This document shows, piece after piece, positions 7,625 through 15,363 of a stretch of DNA of 29,228 bases. Origin of the DNA: JBBRLG01 sp038231495 (GTDB taxonomy: Bacteria; Planctomycetota; Planctomycetia; Gemmatales; Gemmataceae). The stretch lies in assembly GCA_038231495.1 (NCBI GenBank), contig JBBRLG010000018.1, positions 1-29,228 of the forward strand. Direction: 5' to 3'. Positions within the stretch are counted from its first letter, which is position 1. Each line of letters begins with the position of its first letter. Both the position numbers and the translations under genes were made by a program. The notes beneath the pieces are model-generated. The model was not told the origin of the DNA. It saw only the letters and a list, made by a program, of their open reading frames with translations, and made no database searches.

Positions 7625-8239
7625 TCACCCGTCTTCGTCGGTTTCTTCTTGGTCGCCTGGACCGGCGTCCGCGTCTTCCTTGACCCAGAACCACAACTCG
7701 TTGCGGCCGTACCGGCGAATGTCCCACGCGCCGCCGCGGGCCAAATCGTCCAGCAGCGCGTTCGTTTCCGCCTGCAAGACCAGCACCGAATGGGTGGCCA
7801 ATTTCTCCTGGATCAGTACGAGCAGCTGCAACATCTCGTCCAACCGACGGGCGAAGTCCGCGAAGGGGGGACTCAGAAAGACGTTCACGGGTTCGGCGGG
7901 CGGCTGCCAGCGTTCGATCCAGCGGTAGACGTCGCTGCGGACAATTTTCGCCGTGTGGCCGACGCCGAACTGGTCGATGTGGTGTTCCAGTTCGCCGATC
8001 AGGCGCACGTCGCGTTCGAGGAAGCTGACCGACTTGGCCCCGCGGCTCAGCGCTTCGAGGCCGACGACGCCGGTGCCGGCGAACACGTCGTAGAAGGGGC
8101 GGTCCGGCACCGCGTTGCCGAGGATGCTGAAGAGCGCCTCCCGGACCATCTGCGGCGTCGGCCGCAGGTTGGGGTTGACGGTGCAAGACAGTTTTCGCCC
8201 CCGGAGCGAACCGGCCACGATCCGGATTTGCGTACGCAT
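7625..8239 (-). CDS. rsmD: 16S rRNA (guanine(966)-N(2))-methyltransferase
   Basis: This is a class I SAM-dependent methyltransferase that modifies G966 of 16S rRNA. The 204-residue protein starts MRTQIRIVAGSLRGRKL, the usual RsmD opening, followed by RPTPQMVREALFSIL, the SAM motif YDVFAGTGVVGLEALSRGA and FLERD. The catalytic NPPY-type motif reads FLSPPFADF. The last 20 residues are an acidic tail (DADAGPGDQEETDEDG) not usual in the family. The ATG at 8239 fits the family start; upstream frame extensions have no support. Its 5' side faces the ECF sigma gene across about 220 bp holding only a hairpin. Confidence 0.9.
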   Translation of the reverse strand: MRTQIRIVAGSLRGRKLSCTVNPNLRPTPQMVREALFSILGNAVPDRPFYDVFAGTGVVGLEALSRGAKSVSFLERDVRLIGELEHHIDQFGVGHTAKIVRSDVYRWIERWQPPAEPVNVFLSPPFADFARRLDEMLQLLVLIQEKLATHSVLVLQAETNALLDDLARGGAWDIRRYGRNELWFWVKEDADAGPGDQEETDEDG

Positions 8240-8342
8240 GTTGGTGTTCCCGCGAGCCACGAAGGATACCCTGGAAGTAAGCAGATTGTGCGCCAAAAGA
8301 CAAGAGGCGTCGAGGTAGCACAAGGTTCGGCAGGTAAGCATG

Positions 8343-8386
8343 GGGAAAGTGGGTGGAAAGCACCTGGGTCTTCCACTCACTTTCCC
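8343..8386. repeat. Hairpin between rsmD and the ECF sigma gene
   Basis: GGGAAAGTGGGTGGAA (8343-8358) pairs with TTCCACTCACTTTCCC (8371-8386), 16-bp arms with one mismatch and a 12-nt loop. It lies in the divergent spacer about 100 bp upstream of the rsmD start and 75 bp upstream of the sigma factor. It could be a repeat unit or an operator. I see nothing else in 8240-8460 apart from the -10 element near the sigma gene. Confidence 0.5.
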
Positions 8387-8448
8387 GATGCTCACCCCGA
8401 TTGACCGCCCGCCGTCGTTTGTTGTAACCCCCGTCGTGCGGTTTGCTT

Positions 8449-8454
8449 TAGAAT
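8449..8454 (+). promoter_or_regulatory. -10-like element abutting the ECF sigma start codon
   Basis: TAGAAT ends six bases before the ATG at 8461, so transcription would begin at or within a base or two of the start codon and give a leaderless mRNA. A TTGTAA at 8422-8427 is 21 bp away, longer than ideal for a -35. No Shine-Dalgarno sequence precedes the ATG, which agrees with leaderless translation. Confidence 0.35.
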
Positions 8455-8460
8455 AGCCGC

Positions 8461-9171
8461 ATGGCCCCTTCGCGCTTCGCCACCACGCACTGGAGCCTCG
8501 TCCTCGCCGCGCGCGACCGCGCCGCGCCTGGCGCGCCCGACGCGCTGGCCTCCCTCTGTACCGTCTACTGGTATCCGCTCTACGCCTACGTCCGTCGGCG
8601 CGGCCACGGCCCCGACGACGCGCACGACCTGACGCAGGCGTTTTTTACCTGCCTGTTGGGTAAAGATTTCCTCGCCAACGTGGACCGGGACAAGGGCAAA
8701 TTCCGCTCGTTCCTCCTGGCCGCGTGCAACCACTTTCTCGCCAACGACCGCGACCGCGCCCGCGCGCAAAAGCGCGGCGGCGGTCGCGGCGTGCTCTCCC
8801 TCGACGCGACCGACGCCGAGGGGCGCTACCGCGTCGAGCCGACCGGCGGCCTCACCGCCGAGAAACTCTTCGAGCGCCGCTGGGCGCTGGCCCTTCTCGA
8901 GCAGGTGATGGCCCGCCTGCGCGCCGACTTCGAGGCGAAGGGCAAGGCCAGGTTGTTCGACCGCCTGCGCGGCTTCCTCGTCGGCGACAAGGGTGCCGGC
9001 TACCGCCAGGCTGCCAACGAACTGGGGCTGTCCGAAGCCGCGGTCAAGGTGGCCGTTCACCGCATGCGCCAGCAGTATCGAACGCTGTTGCACGAGGAGA
9101 TCGGCCGCACGGTGGCAACGCCGGAAGAGGTCGAGGACGAAATCCGCTCCTTGTTCGCGGCCCTGGGCTGA
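8461..9171 (+). CDS. ECF-type RNA polymerase sigma factor
   Basis: This 236-residue sigma-70-family protein belongs to a group enlarged in planctomycetes. It opens with FATTHWSLVLAARD. Region 2 shows LYAYVRRRGHGPDDAHDLTQAFF, and KGKFRSFLLAACNHFLANDRDRA completes its DNA-melting part. Region 4 ends in a helix-turn-helix, YRQAANELGLSEAAVKVAVHRMRQQYR. The linker of about 80 residues between the two regions is typical of the subgroup, as is the tail TPEEVEDEIRSLFAAL. A gene for a transmembrane Ser/Thr kinase starts 105 bp downstream on the same strand, a common planctomycete pairing; kinase control of sigma activity is an inference. No anti-sigma gene is present. Confidence 0.9.
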   Translation: MAPSRFATTHWSLVLAARDRAAPGAPDALASLCTVYWYPLYAYVRRRGHGPDDAHDLTQAFFTCLLGKDFLANVDRDKGKFRSFLLAACNHFLANDRDRARAQKRGGGRGVLSLDATDAEGRYRVEPTGGLTAEKLFERRWALALLEQVMARLRADFEAKGKARLFDRLRGFLVGDKGAGYRQAANELGLSEAAVKVAVHRMRQQYRTLLHEEIGRTVATPEEVEDEIRSLFAALG

Positions 9172-9276
9172 CGCAAATCCGGCGCGCGGCTGTAACCTTT
9201 CCCGCCCCTTGCTTCTATACCTGATGAGTGGCCGATGATTCGAGCGTGAAAAGCAGCAATTTCCAGGGGTGCCGCG

Positions 9277-10917
9277 ATGGAAGTAAGGTGGGTGTCCATG
9301 ATGATCGGGTTGGTGTGTATCGGCCTTGTGGTCCTGGTCGTTGTCGGCGCTGTGGTCGCCCTTGTTTTCGCCGCCACGGGCCGGCCTCGGCAAACGGGCG
9401 TGCCTGAGCCGCAGGAAGAACCGTGGCGGCGGGCGGGGCGACGTTCGGTGCCGGCCACGGCGTTGCGGCTGTGCCCGGAGTGCGGCAGCGCTCTCGCCGC
9501 CGACGCGCCCGAAGGCCTTTGCCCGCAATGCCTTCTCAAAGGGGCGATCAACAGCACGCGCGCGGCTGCCGATTCCGACCCCGACGGCGGAACTGCCGCC
9601 TATGCCGGTCCATCAACGGCACCGGCGGTCGAAGTCCTGGCAGCGCTGTTGCCGCAACTGGAAATCCTTGAGTTAATTGGACAAGGCGGCATGGGAGCGG
9701 TCTACAAGGCGCGGCAGCCGGCGCTCGACCGGGTAGTCGCCCTCAAAGTGCTGCCGCCGGAAGCGGGCCGCGACCCGGCGTTTGCCGAGCGCTTCGGTCG
9801 CGAGGCCCTCGCCCTCGCCCGGCTCAGCCACCCGAACATCGTCGCCGTTCACGAGGTCGGCCAGGCCGGCGAGTTCTACTACATCGTCATGGAGTACGTC
9901 GATGGCATCAACCTGCGGCAACTGCTGCGCGGCGGCCACCTGCGCCCCGAGCAGGCGCTGCGGATCATCCCGCAAATCTGCGACGCGCTGCAATTCGCCC
10001 ACGAGGAAGGTGTCGTCCACCGCGACATCAAGCCGGAAAACATCCTGCTCGACAAGAAGGGCCGCGTGAAGATTGCCGACTTCGGCCTGGCCAAATTGCT
10101 GGGACGTGACACCGAGAACTTTGCCTTGACCGGCTCGCGACAAGTGATGGGCACGCTTTACTACATGGCGCCGGAGCAGGTGGAACGGCCGCAGGAAGTC
10201 GATCACCGAGCCGACATCTACTCGTTGGGCGTGGTCTTTTATGAGATGCTGACGGGCCAATTGCCCGTGGGTCGGTTTCCGCTGCCGTCGGAGAAGGCCG
10301 GCACCGATGCCTACCTCGATGGCGTGGTGCTGCACGCCCTGGAGCGCGAACCCGAGCGGCGCTACCAGCACGCCAGCGACGTCAAGACCGACGTGGAAGC
10401 GTCAGGCCGCACTTATTCTTCATTCGTGAGGGCACCCGCCGCCGCCAACCGAGAAATGGTGTTGCGCCAGGTTCAGGGTCCGGCGAACGCCTTGATGGCC
10501 TTGGCGGTACTCGGGCCGCTGGGGTGGCTTGTCCCTTGCCTGTTCTTCGGTATTCAATTCTTTAATCTCCCTTCCACACAAAGTGGCACGATCTGGGGAG
10601 TTGCGGTCGGCGAAGTCAGGGGAGTTGCAGTCGGCTGTGGCACCCTTTTCCTGCTAAACGCGGTCGCCGGCGTCTTCCTCTTCGTGGCCGGCCGGAAAAT
10701 GAAACGCCTGGAAGCCTTCGAGTTTTCGGTCATTGCCGCGGCTTTGCCTCTGCTCCCGTTCACCACCTTTGCCTGGCCGATTAGCGCCGTCGTTGGCGGC
10801 TGGGCGTTGTGGGTATTGTTGAAGCCGGAAGTGCGGGCGGCGTTCAGGGACGAATTGCAGCGGACCCACAATGCTCAGGGAGTAGGTACGGCCCCGACAT
10901 CTAGCGGTGTTCCTTGA
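9277..10917 (+). CDS. Membrane-anchored serine/threonine protein kinase
   Basis: The 546-residue protein begins with a transmembrane helix (about 8-34). A zinc ribbon follows, with Cys 66, 69, 82 and 85 in CPECGSAL and LCPQCLLKG. The Hanks-type kinase domain (about 128-370) has the glycine loop IGQGGMGAVYKA, Lys157 in VALKVLP, the catalytic loop HRDIKPENILL (D250), DFG at 268-270 and a YMAPEQ segment. All key residues are present, so the kinase should be active. The C-terminal 140 residues carry about four hydrophobic segments. The ATG at 9277 has AGGGG about 8 bases upstream; an ATG at 9298 would cut into the first helix. It follows the ECF sigma gene and is probably co-expressed or functionally linked with it. 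Confidence 0.92.
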   Translation: MEVRWVSMMIGLVCIGLVVLVVVGAVVALVFAATGRPRQTGVPEPQEEPWRRAGRRSVPATALRLCPECGSALAADAPEGLCPQCLLKGAINSTRAAADSDPDGGTAAYAGPSTAPAVEVLAALLPQLEILELIGQGGMGAVYKARQPALDRVVALKVLPPEAGRDPAFAERFGREALALARLSHPNIVAVHEVGQAGEFYYIVMEYVDGINLRQLLRGGHLRPEQALRIIPQICDALQFAHEEGVVHRDIKPENILLDKKGRVKIADFGLAKLLGRDTENFALTGSRQVMGTLYYMAPEQVERPQEVDHRADIYSLGVVFYEMLTGQLPVGRFPLPSEKAGTDAYLDGVVLHALEREPERRYQHASDVKTDVEASGRTYSSFVRAPAAANREMVLRQVQGPANALMALAVLGPLGWLVPCLFFGIQFFNLPSTQSGTIWGVAVGEVRGVAVGCGTLFLLNAVAGVFLFVAGRKMKRLEAFEFSVIAAALPLLPFTTFAWPISAVVGGWALWVLLKPEVRAAFRDELQRTHNAQGVGTAPTSSGVP

Positions 10918-10948
10918 CGCCGACCTGTTGACACATTAGCTTGTTCGG

Positions 10949-11728
10949 CTATGGGTTGCGCCGGCCGGCCAGGCGCAATTGCTCCTCGACCCAAGCAAGG
11001 TCGGCCGGCGTGAGCGGTCCCGGCGGCTGCCGCGTGTAATTGACCAACTCGTCATAGCCGATGATGTCGTACACGACAGTGAGCGCCTGTTGCAAGTCAA
11101 GGGGTACGGCCTCGTCCTCCGGCAGCAACGGTATTTGGACGACCGGCAGAGGCTCGGCAAAGGCTATTGGCCATACTTCCACGTCATGGCGACGCCCGGC
11201 ACGACTAACGAATACGAAGTAAGGCACACCCGGTTGCGGTTGTAATGTGGGAAACCGCGTGCCGATGCGTAAGAGGTCGATCTCTACGAGATGGGCGGCG
11301 CCGGAAAGGATTTGCAAACGCTTGCCGGCGTATTCCTCTCGGCCCGGCCCACGCTTGTTGGTCGGCGACAAAACTTCGATGCATGTCACAAGCCGACGCT
11401 CGGCCACGTCGCGGATTTCGACGCTGACATGGGGAATCGGCTCGGGGAAGTTTGCTGAAAGGATTAGCGGCGCGGAAGCGACGGCGGCCGGGGAACCAGA
11501 ACGGGGGGCGTGGGACGTGAGAATGCCAACGTCCGGAAAGCGCTGCGCGGGAAACCCCTCGTCTTCATCGGGCGGAGCGAGGACAACCCGCCGCGTGCTG
11601 AGGGCCACGTACTTCGGCCGCAGTTTCGGCGCAAGCTGGCGGGCAATCTCGGCACACAGATCGGTGTGGACGGTGGTCCACAGATCGCCCTCGAGATACG
11701 GGTCCATGCCGGGGAAGGGATTGGGCAT
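10949..11728 (-). CDS. DUF4058 family protein
   Basis: This 259-residue protein opens MPNPFPGMDPYLEGDLWTTV, the standard start of the largest DUF4058 subgroup. The centre has TCIEVLSPTNKRGPGREEYA, the E-x-x-SP-x-NK signature, followed by HLVEIDLLRIG. The C-terminal part is LPVVQIPLLPEDEAVPLDLQ and a final helix with YTRQPPGPLTPADLAWVEEQ. No enzymatic activity has been established for the family. The ATG at 11728 is preceded by GAGG at about 10 bases. It is convergent with the kinase gene (32 bp between stop codons) and stands alone. The three family members here differ strongly in sequence, so they are old paralogues. Confidence 0.9.
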   Translation of the reverse strand: MPNPFPGMDPYLEGDLWTTVHTDLCAEIARQLAPKLRPKYVALSTRRVVLAPPDEDEGFPAQRFPDVGILTSHAPRSGSPAAVASAPLILSANFPEPIPHVSVEIRDVAERRLVTCIEVLSPTNKRGPGREEYAGKRLQILSGAAHLVEIDLLRIGTRFPTLQPQPGVPYFVFVSRAGRRHDVEVWPIAFAEPLPVVQIPLLPEDEAVPLDLQQALTVVYDIIGYDELVNYTRQPPGPLTPADLAWVEEQLRLAGRRNP

Positions 11729-11819
11729 TGGGAAGACCTCGTCGCTGGCCTTGGCTACTTCTTAACCGGCTCCTCGCGGCGCTCCAGTCCCACGCGAGAA
11801 ACTCTCGCCGGCGTCCTTC

Positions 11820-11851
11820 GCCGCTGGCGGCTTTGCAACGCCGCCAGCGGC
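11820..11851. repeat. Palindromic repeat with 12-bp arms
   Basis: GCCGCTGGCGGC (11820-11831) and GCCGCCAGCGGC (11840-11851) form a perfect stem with an 8-nt TTTGCAAC loop, nine bases after the der stop codon. It is a variant (CTGG for CTTG) of the GCCGCTTGCGGC family. It could also terminate der transcription. Confidence 0.65.
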
Positions 11852-11859
11852 AAATCAAC

Positions 11860-13374
11860 TCACAAATCCTTCCACAAATCCGACTCGTACGGACTCTCGC
11901 CGCGCTTCATTTCCTTGTCGCTGACCGTCGTCTTGAACGGCAGCTTGCCCGGATCGGTCTCCGCCTTCCGGGGCTTCTTCTTTTTCGGCCGCGGCGTCTG
12001 GCCGGCGGCGTCCGCCAGTCGCGGCGTTTCCTCCAGCGGCGGGGCGTCCTCGCGCGTGCGCTTGCGCAAGTACAACTTGATCGGCACGTCGTTGAACGGC
12101 AACTTGTCGCGGAACGTCTTGACGAGGTAGCGCTGGTACGTCCGGTCGAACAGTTCCGGGCTGTTCGTAAAGAGTACGATCGTCGGCGGGTTGGTGCCGA
12201 CCTGGGTGCCGTAATAAATTTTCGCCCGACGGTTCTGCCGCATCGGCGGCGGCGACGCCTCGACGGCCTGGCGCAACACCTTGTTCAACTCGCCGGTCGT
12301 CACCCGCGCGCACGCCTGCTTGTGCATATTCTGTGCGAGGTTCAAGACCGCGTGAACGTTTTTGCCCGACTTCGCGGTGATGAACGCCAACGGCACATAG
12401 TCGAGGCTGGGAAACGTCGCCTGCAAATAGGTCGCCATCTTGCCGGTGGGCATCGGCTTCATCAGGTCCCACTTGTTGACGACGAAAACCGCGGGCTTGT
12501 GCTGTTCCAGCACGTAGTCGGCGAGCACCTTGTCCACCTTGCTGACCGGCACCGAAGCGTCCAGGAACATCAGCACCACGTCGGCCCGGCGGATCGAGCG
12601 CTCGGCCCGCGCCATGCTGTAAAACTCGACATCGGTGTGGATGCTGCTCTTGCGACGAACGCCTGCGGTGTCGATAGCGAGGAACGCCTGGCCGTCGCGC
12701 TCGAAACGCACGTCCACGCTGTCGCGCGTCGTGCCGGCCACCTCGCTGACGATCATGCGCTCGCTCTCGGCCAGGACGTTAATGAATGTACTCTTGCCGG
12801 TGTTGCGCCGGCCGACGATGGCCAGCTTCATCGAGGCGTCTTTCGGCGGCGCCTCGTCCAATTCGGCCGGCGGCAGGCGTTGCACGATCAGGTTCAAGAG
12901 GTCGTCGCGACCGCGCTTTTGCTGGGCACTGACGCAAATGAGTTTGCCGCGGCCCACCTTGTAGAACTCGGCCGTCTGATTGTCGATGTCCGCGGTGTCG
13001 CACTTGTTGGCGACACAAATGATCGGCTTGGTCACGTACCGAATACGCTTGGCGACCTCCTCGTCGAGCGGCATCAGCCCACTGCGGCCGTCCACGACGA
13101 ACAGCAGCACGTCGGCCGATTCAATGGCGGCATCGATCTGGCGCTCGATCTGTTCGGTGAGGTTGTCTTCGTCGGGGTGGCCCATGCCGCCGGTATCGAT
13201 CAACTCGAAGAAGCGGTTGCCGACCTTGTCGGTCTTGATGAGGGTGGACACGCGGTCGCGCGTCACGCCCGCGGTCGGATCGACGATGGCGATGCGCCGC
13301 CCGGCGAGCCAGTTGAACAGCGACGACTTGCCGACGTTGGGGCGTCCAACTATGGCGACGACGGGAATGGACAC
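11860..13374 (-). CDS. der: Ribosome biogenesis GTPase Der (EngA)
   Basis: Der has two tandem GTPase domains and a C-terminal KH-like domain and acts in 50S subunit maturation. The first G domain shows GRPNVGKSSLFN, IDTGGMG and NKCDTAD. The second has GRRNTGKSTFIN, IDTAGVRRK and NKWDLMK. The KH-like part follows with RRAKIYYGTQVGTNPPTIVL and ends near LYLRKR. A tail of about 50 residues, rich in Lys and Pro (PRPKKKKPRK), extends past the domain. I prefer GTG at 13374 (504 residues), which has GGAG about 9 bases upstream and starts right before the first beta strand; a TTG at 13389 would add five residues. It lies downstream of sat on the same strand, with a 40-bp palindrome between them. Confidence 0.93.
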   Translation of the reverse strand: MSIPVVAIVGRPNVGKSSLFNWLAGRRIAIVDPTAGVTRDRVSTLIKTDKVGNRFFELIDTGGMGHPDEDNLTEQIERQIDAAIESADVLLFVVDGRSGLMPLDEEVAKRIRYVTKPIICVANKCDTADIDNQTAEFYKVGRGKLICVSAQQKRGRDDLLNLIVQRLPPAELDEAPPKDASMKLAIVGRRNTGKSTFINVLAESERMIVSEVAGTTRDSVDVRFERDGQAFLAIDTAGVRRKSSIHTDVEFYSMARAERSIRRADVVLMFLDASVPVSKVDKVLADYVLEQHKPAVFVVNKWDLMKPMPTGKMATYLQATFPSLDYVPLAFITAKSGKNVHAVLNLAQNMHKQACARVTTGELNKVLRQAVEASPPPMRQNRRAKIYYGTQVGTNPPTIVLFTNSPELFDRTYQRYLVKTFRDKLPFNDVPIKLYLRKRTREDAPPLEETPRLADAAGQTPRPKKKKPRKAETDPGKLPFKTTVSDKEMKRGESPYESDLWKDL

Positions 13375-13434
13375 GGGACCACACTCCAAACTTCAAAACA
13401 GCAAACTACAGAGAACAAGACAATCATAACAGAA

Positions 13435-13474
13435 TTTGCCGCTTGCGGCTGAGCGCTCAGCCGCAAGCGGCAAA
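13435..13474. repeat. Perfect 40-bp palindrome between sat and der
   Basis: TTTGCCGCTTGCGGCTGAGC (13435-13454) is followed directly by its exact reverse complement, with no spacer. A near copy with one change (CTCAG to CTTAG) lies at 21314-21347. It sits 24 bp after the sat stop codon and 60 bp before der. In RNA it would form a very stable hairpin and could terminate sat transcription. Confidence 0.85.
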
Positions 13475-13497
13475 CAAGACTCTCCCTACTCATCCCG

Positions 13498-14757
13498 TTA
13501 CTTCCCCTTCATACACTCAATAAGGATGCGCGCCGTTTCGGGCCGCATGACGCGCGGGTCGGGCAGGTCGCCGGCGCGCAGCTTCTCGCGCAAATCGCGG
13601 CCGCTGATCGACACCTGCTTGTAACCCTTCGCGCCCCACTCGTCCACGAGGCCGACCCGGCCCAATTCTTCGTAAAACGCCGCGAAGCCGATCTTCACCG
13701 GCTGAATCAGCAGTTCGCCCTTGAGTTCGTCGAACTTACGCTGGGCGGCCAGGCCGTCCCAAATATCCTTGCCGTCTTCATACGGGGCATCCGCGTGCTT
13801 ACGGCCAATCACGATGTCGGTGAAGCCGAAGTTTTGCCGGTAGATCGCGTGCATGATCGCTTCCTTGGGGCCGGCATAAAACATCTTGATGTCCAGCCCC
13901 AAAAGGATGATGCGATCCGTAATGTCACAGCCGGCCTTCTTCCACAGCGCCTCGTCTTTGTCGCCTTCGCCCAGCGCCTTGCTTTCGACCAGGGCGCGGT
14001 AGGTGCGCATGCGCGTCACGGCGTCCACGTCGTCGCCTTTCGTCTCGCCGACGAGCGGATTCAGCACCGCACCGGCGAAGTGGCCCGCCGCCGTCAGGCG
14101 TTCCAGGCCGGCAACCAGGGCGTATTCGTGGGCGCGGTGCAGCGGGTTGCGCGTCTGGAACGCCACGACGCGCTTCCAGCCCTTTTGCTGGAAGAGCGCC
14201 CGCGTCTCGCGCGGCGTCAGGATCAAATTGCCGTATTCGGGATGCTTGACCTGCGGCAATACGCGCACCGGGCCGCCGAGCAGCATCGTGCGCGGGTCTT
14301 TCTCGACCATGCGGCCGCCCGGATGGTCGTACCGCTCCGTGCCGTAGACGCTGCGGACGTAGTGCGCCTTGTCCCAGGGGAAAACGTCGCTCACCTGCAA
14401 CGAGCCGACGACTTCGTCTTTGCCGTTGACCAGCGCGACCGTCTGCCCCGGTTTGAGCGTCTTGGCAAGCGTTTCCTCGACGGGAAACGCCAGCGGGATC
14501 GTCCAGGCGTACTTCTTGCCGTCGTTGACGATCACCTCGCCGTCGAGTACCTGGTTGAATGCCGCGTGGTCCATCGCGCCGAGCAACGGCGACAGGCCGC
14601 CGTCGCCCAGCCGGTACAGCGTCGAAAGGTCCGCGTCGCTAACCGGCACGCGCGGCGCCTTGTCCAGCTTCGCGGTAAACTCGGCCGCCTCGGCCGCGGG
14701 CACGTTGCGATCCACCGGCTCGGTCAAACCCCCGTGCGGGGCAATCAAATCCCCCAT
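13498..14757 (-). CDS. sat: Sulfate adenylyltransferase (ATP sulfurylase)
   Basis: ATP sulfurylase makes adenosine 5'-phosphosulfate (APS) from sulfate and ATP, the first step of assimilation. The 419-residue protein shows the nucleotide-binding motif FQTRNPLHRAHEYAL with its HxxH pair, then NPLVGETKGDDV, and VIGRKHADAPYEDGKDIWDG in place of the usual GRDHAG block. The end has ISGRDLREKLRAGDLPDPRVMRPE. There is no APS kinase domain. The ATG at 14757 is preceded by TTGGAG at about 9 bases; a longer frame upstream is only repeat DNA. APS reductase and an Rrf2 regulator lie upstream on the same strand, so the three form a sulfate-assimilation unit, though an inserted hairpin element now separates sat from rrf2. 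Confidence 0.94.
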   Translation of the reverse strand: MGDLIAPHGGLTEPVDRNVPAAEAAEFTAKLDKAPRVPVSDADLSTLYRLGDGGLSPLLGAMDHAAFNQVLDGEVIVNDGKKYAWTIPLAFPVEETLAKTLKPGQTVALVNGKDEVVGSLQVSDVFPWDKAHYVRSVYGTERYDHPGGRMVEKDPRTMLLGGPVRVLPQVKHPEYGNLILTPRETRALFQQKGWKRVVAFQTRNPLHRAHEYALVAGLERLTAAGHFAGAVLNPLVGETKGDDVDAVTRMRTYRALVESKALGEGDKDEALWKKAGCDITDRIILLGLDIKMFYAGPKEAIMHAIYRQNFGFTDIVIGRKHADAPYEDGKDIWDGLAAQRKFDELKGELLIQPVKIGFAAFYEELGRVGLVDEWGAKGYKQVSISGRDLREKLRAGDLPDPRVMRPETARILIECMKGK

Positions 14758-14776
14758 CAAACGGGTCTCCAAGTTA

Positions 14777-14903
14777 TTTACCCGTTCCCCGCCAAGTCCC
14801 CCCCTTCCGAGGGGGGGGTTGGGGGGGACAGCACTGTTGACGGACACCCTCCTAGCGTCCACTCCACCCCCCCTACCCCCCCTTCGTAAGAGGGGGAGTG
14901 AAC
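14777..14903. mobile_element. G/C hairpin element inserted between rrf2 and sat
   Basis: The element holds two oppositely oriented units of the G/C hairpin family: one at about 14780-14828, reading ACCCGTTCCCC and then C run, TTCCGA, G run; the other at about 14865-14903, with C run, TTCGTAAGAGGGGGAGTGAAC. About 35 bp of other DNA separates them. A 13-bp direct repeat, GGTCTCCAAGTTA, flanks the element at 14764-14776 and 14904-14916. Read on the minus strand the repeat is TAACTTGGAGACC. Its first copy supplies the rrf2 stop codon and its second the sat ribosome binding site. This is what a target-site duplication would look like. There is no coding capacity. Confidence 0.7.
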
Positions 14904-14913
14904 GGTCTCCAAG

Positions 14914-15348
14914 TTAAATCTGGTAAGACAGTCCATTCGCTTGTTGCGTGCGCCGCATCAACTCGGCGAGCGTGAGTTGTTCGAGCATGTTCTGCTGGCC
15001 GGCCTGGATTTCGCGCCACACGCTCAAAAGGGTTTCGACAACCGGCGAACGATGCGCCTCACCCAGTGCGGAGCGCGGCGTCAAGGCGCGGTCGTCGATG
15101 GCGTTGATGATCGCGGCCAGCGAGATGCCGTCCGGCGGTTTGGCCAGCTGGTAGCCGCCTGCCGCGCCGCGGACGCTGGCAACCAGCCCGGCGGTCTTGA
15201 GCTGCAACAAAATCTGCACGAGGAAGCGCTGCGGAATCCCCTGGGAGTCGGCAATCGCCTTGATGCGCACCGGCTGCGGTTCGGCGTAGTTGGCGGCCAA
15301 TGCCAGCATGGCGACGCAGGCGTATTCGGCCTTCGCGGAGATTCGCAT
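14914..15348 (-). CDS. Rrf2 family transcriptional regulator, probably of sulfur assimilation
   Basis: This 144-residue protein begins MRISAKAEYACVAMLALA, the typical Rrf2 start. A winged helix-turn-helix follows (IKAIADSQGIPQRFLVQILLQL, then the wing SVRGAAGGYQLAKPPDGIS) and a long dimerisation helix. The only cysteine is C11, so it lacks the three cluster ligands of IscR-type members. It is closer in that respect to CymR, the cysteine regulator. It lies 15 bp after cysH, with GAGGT before its ATG, so the two are surely co-transcribed. The regulated site may be the palindrome in the cysH promoter at 16154-16176. That link, and the signal sensed, are inference. Confidence 0.88.
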   Translation of the reverse strand: MRISAKAEYACVAMLALAANYAEPQPVRIKAIADSQGIPQRFLVQILLQLKTAGLVASVRGAAGGYQLAKPPDGISLAAIINAIDDRALTPRSALGEAHRSPVVETLLSVWREIQAGQQNMLEQLTLAELMRRTQQANGLSYQI

Positions 15349-15363
15349 GAACGACTACCTCGG

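Noticed and set aside
14758..14862. N-terminal extension of Sat upstream of 14757
   Set aside because: The added residues are encoded by the G/C hairpin element; the ATG at 14757 has a proper ribosome binding site and the family start.
14914..15348. IscR (iron-sulfur cluster regulator)
   Set aside because: The three cluster-ligand cysteines are missing; only C11 is present, and the context is sulfate assimilation without isc or suf genes.
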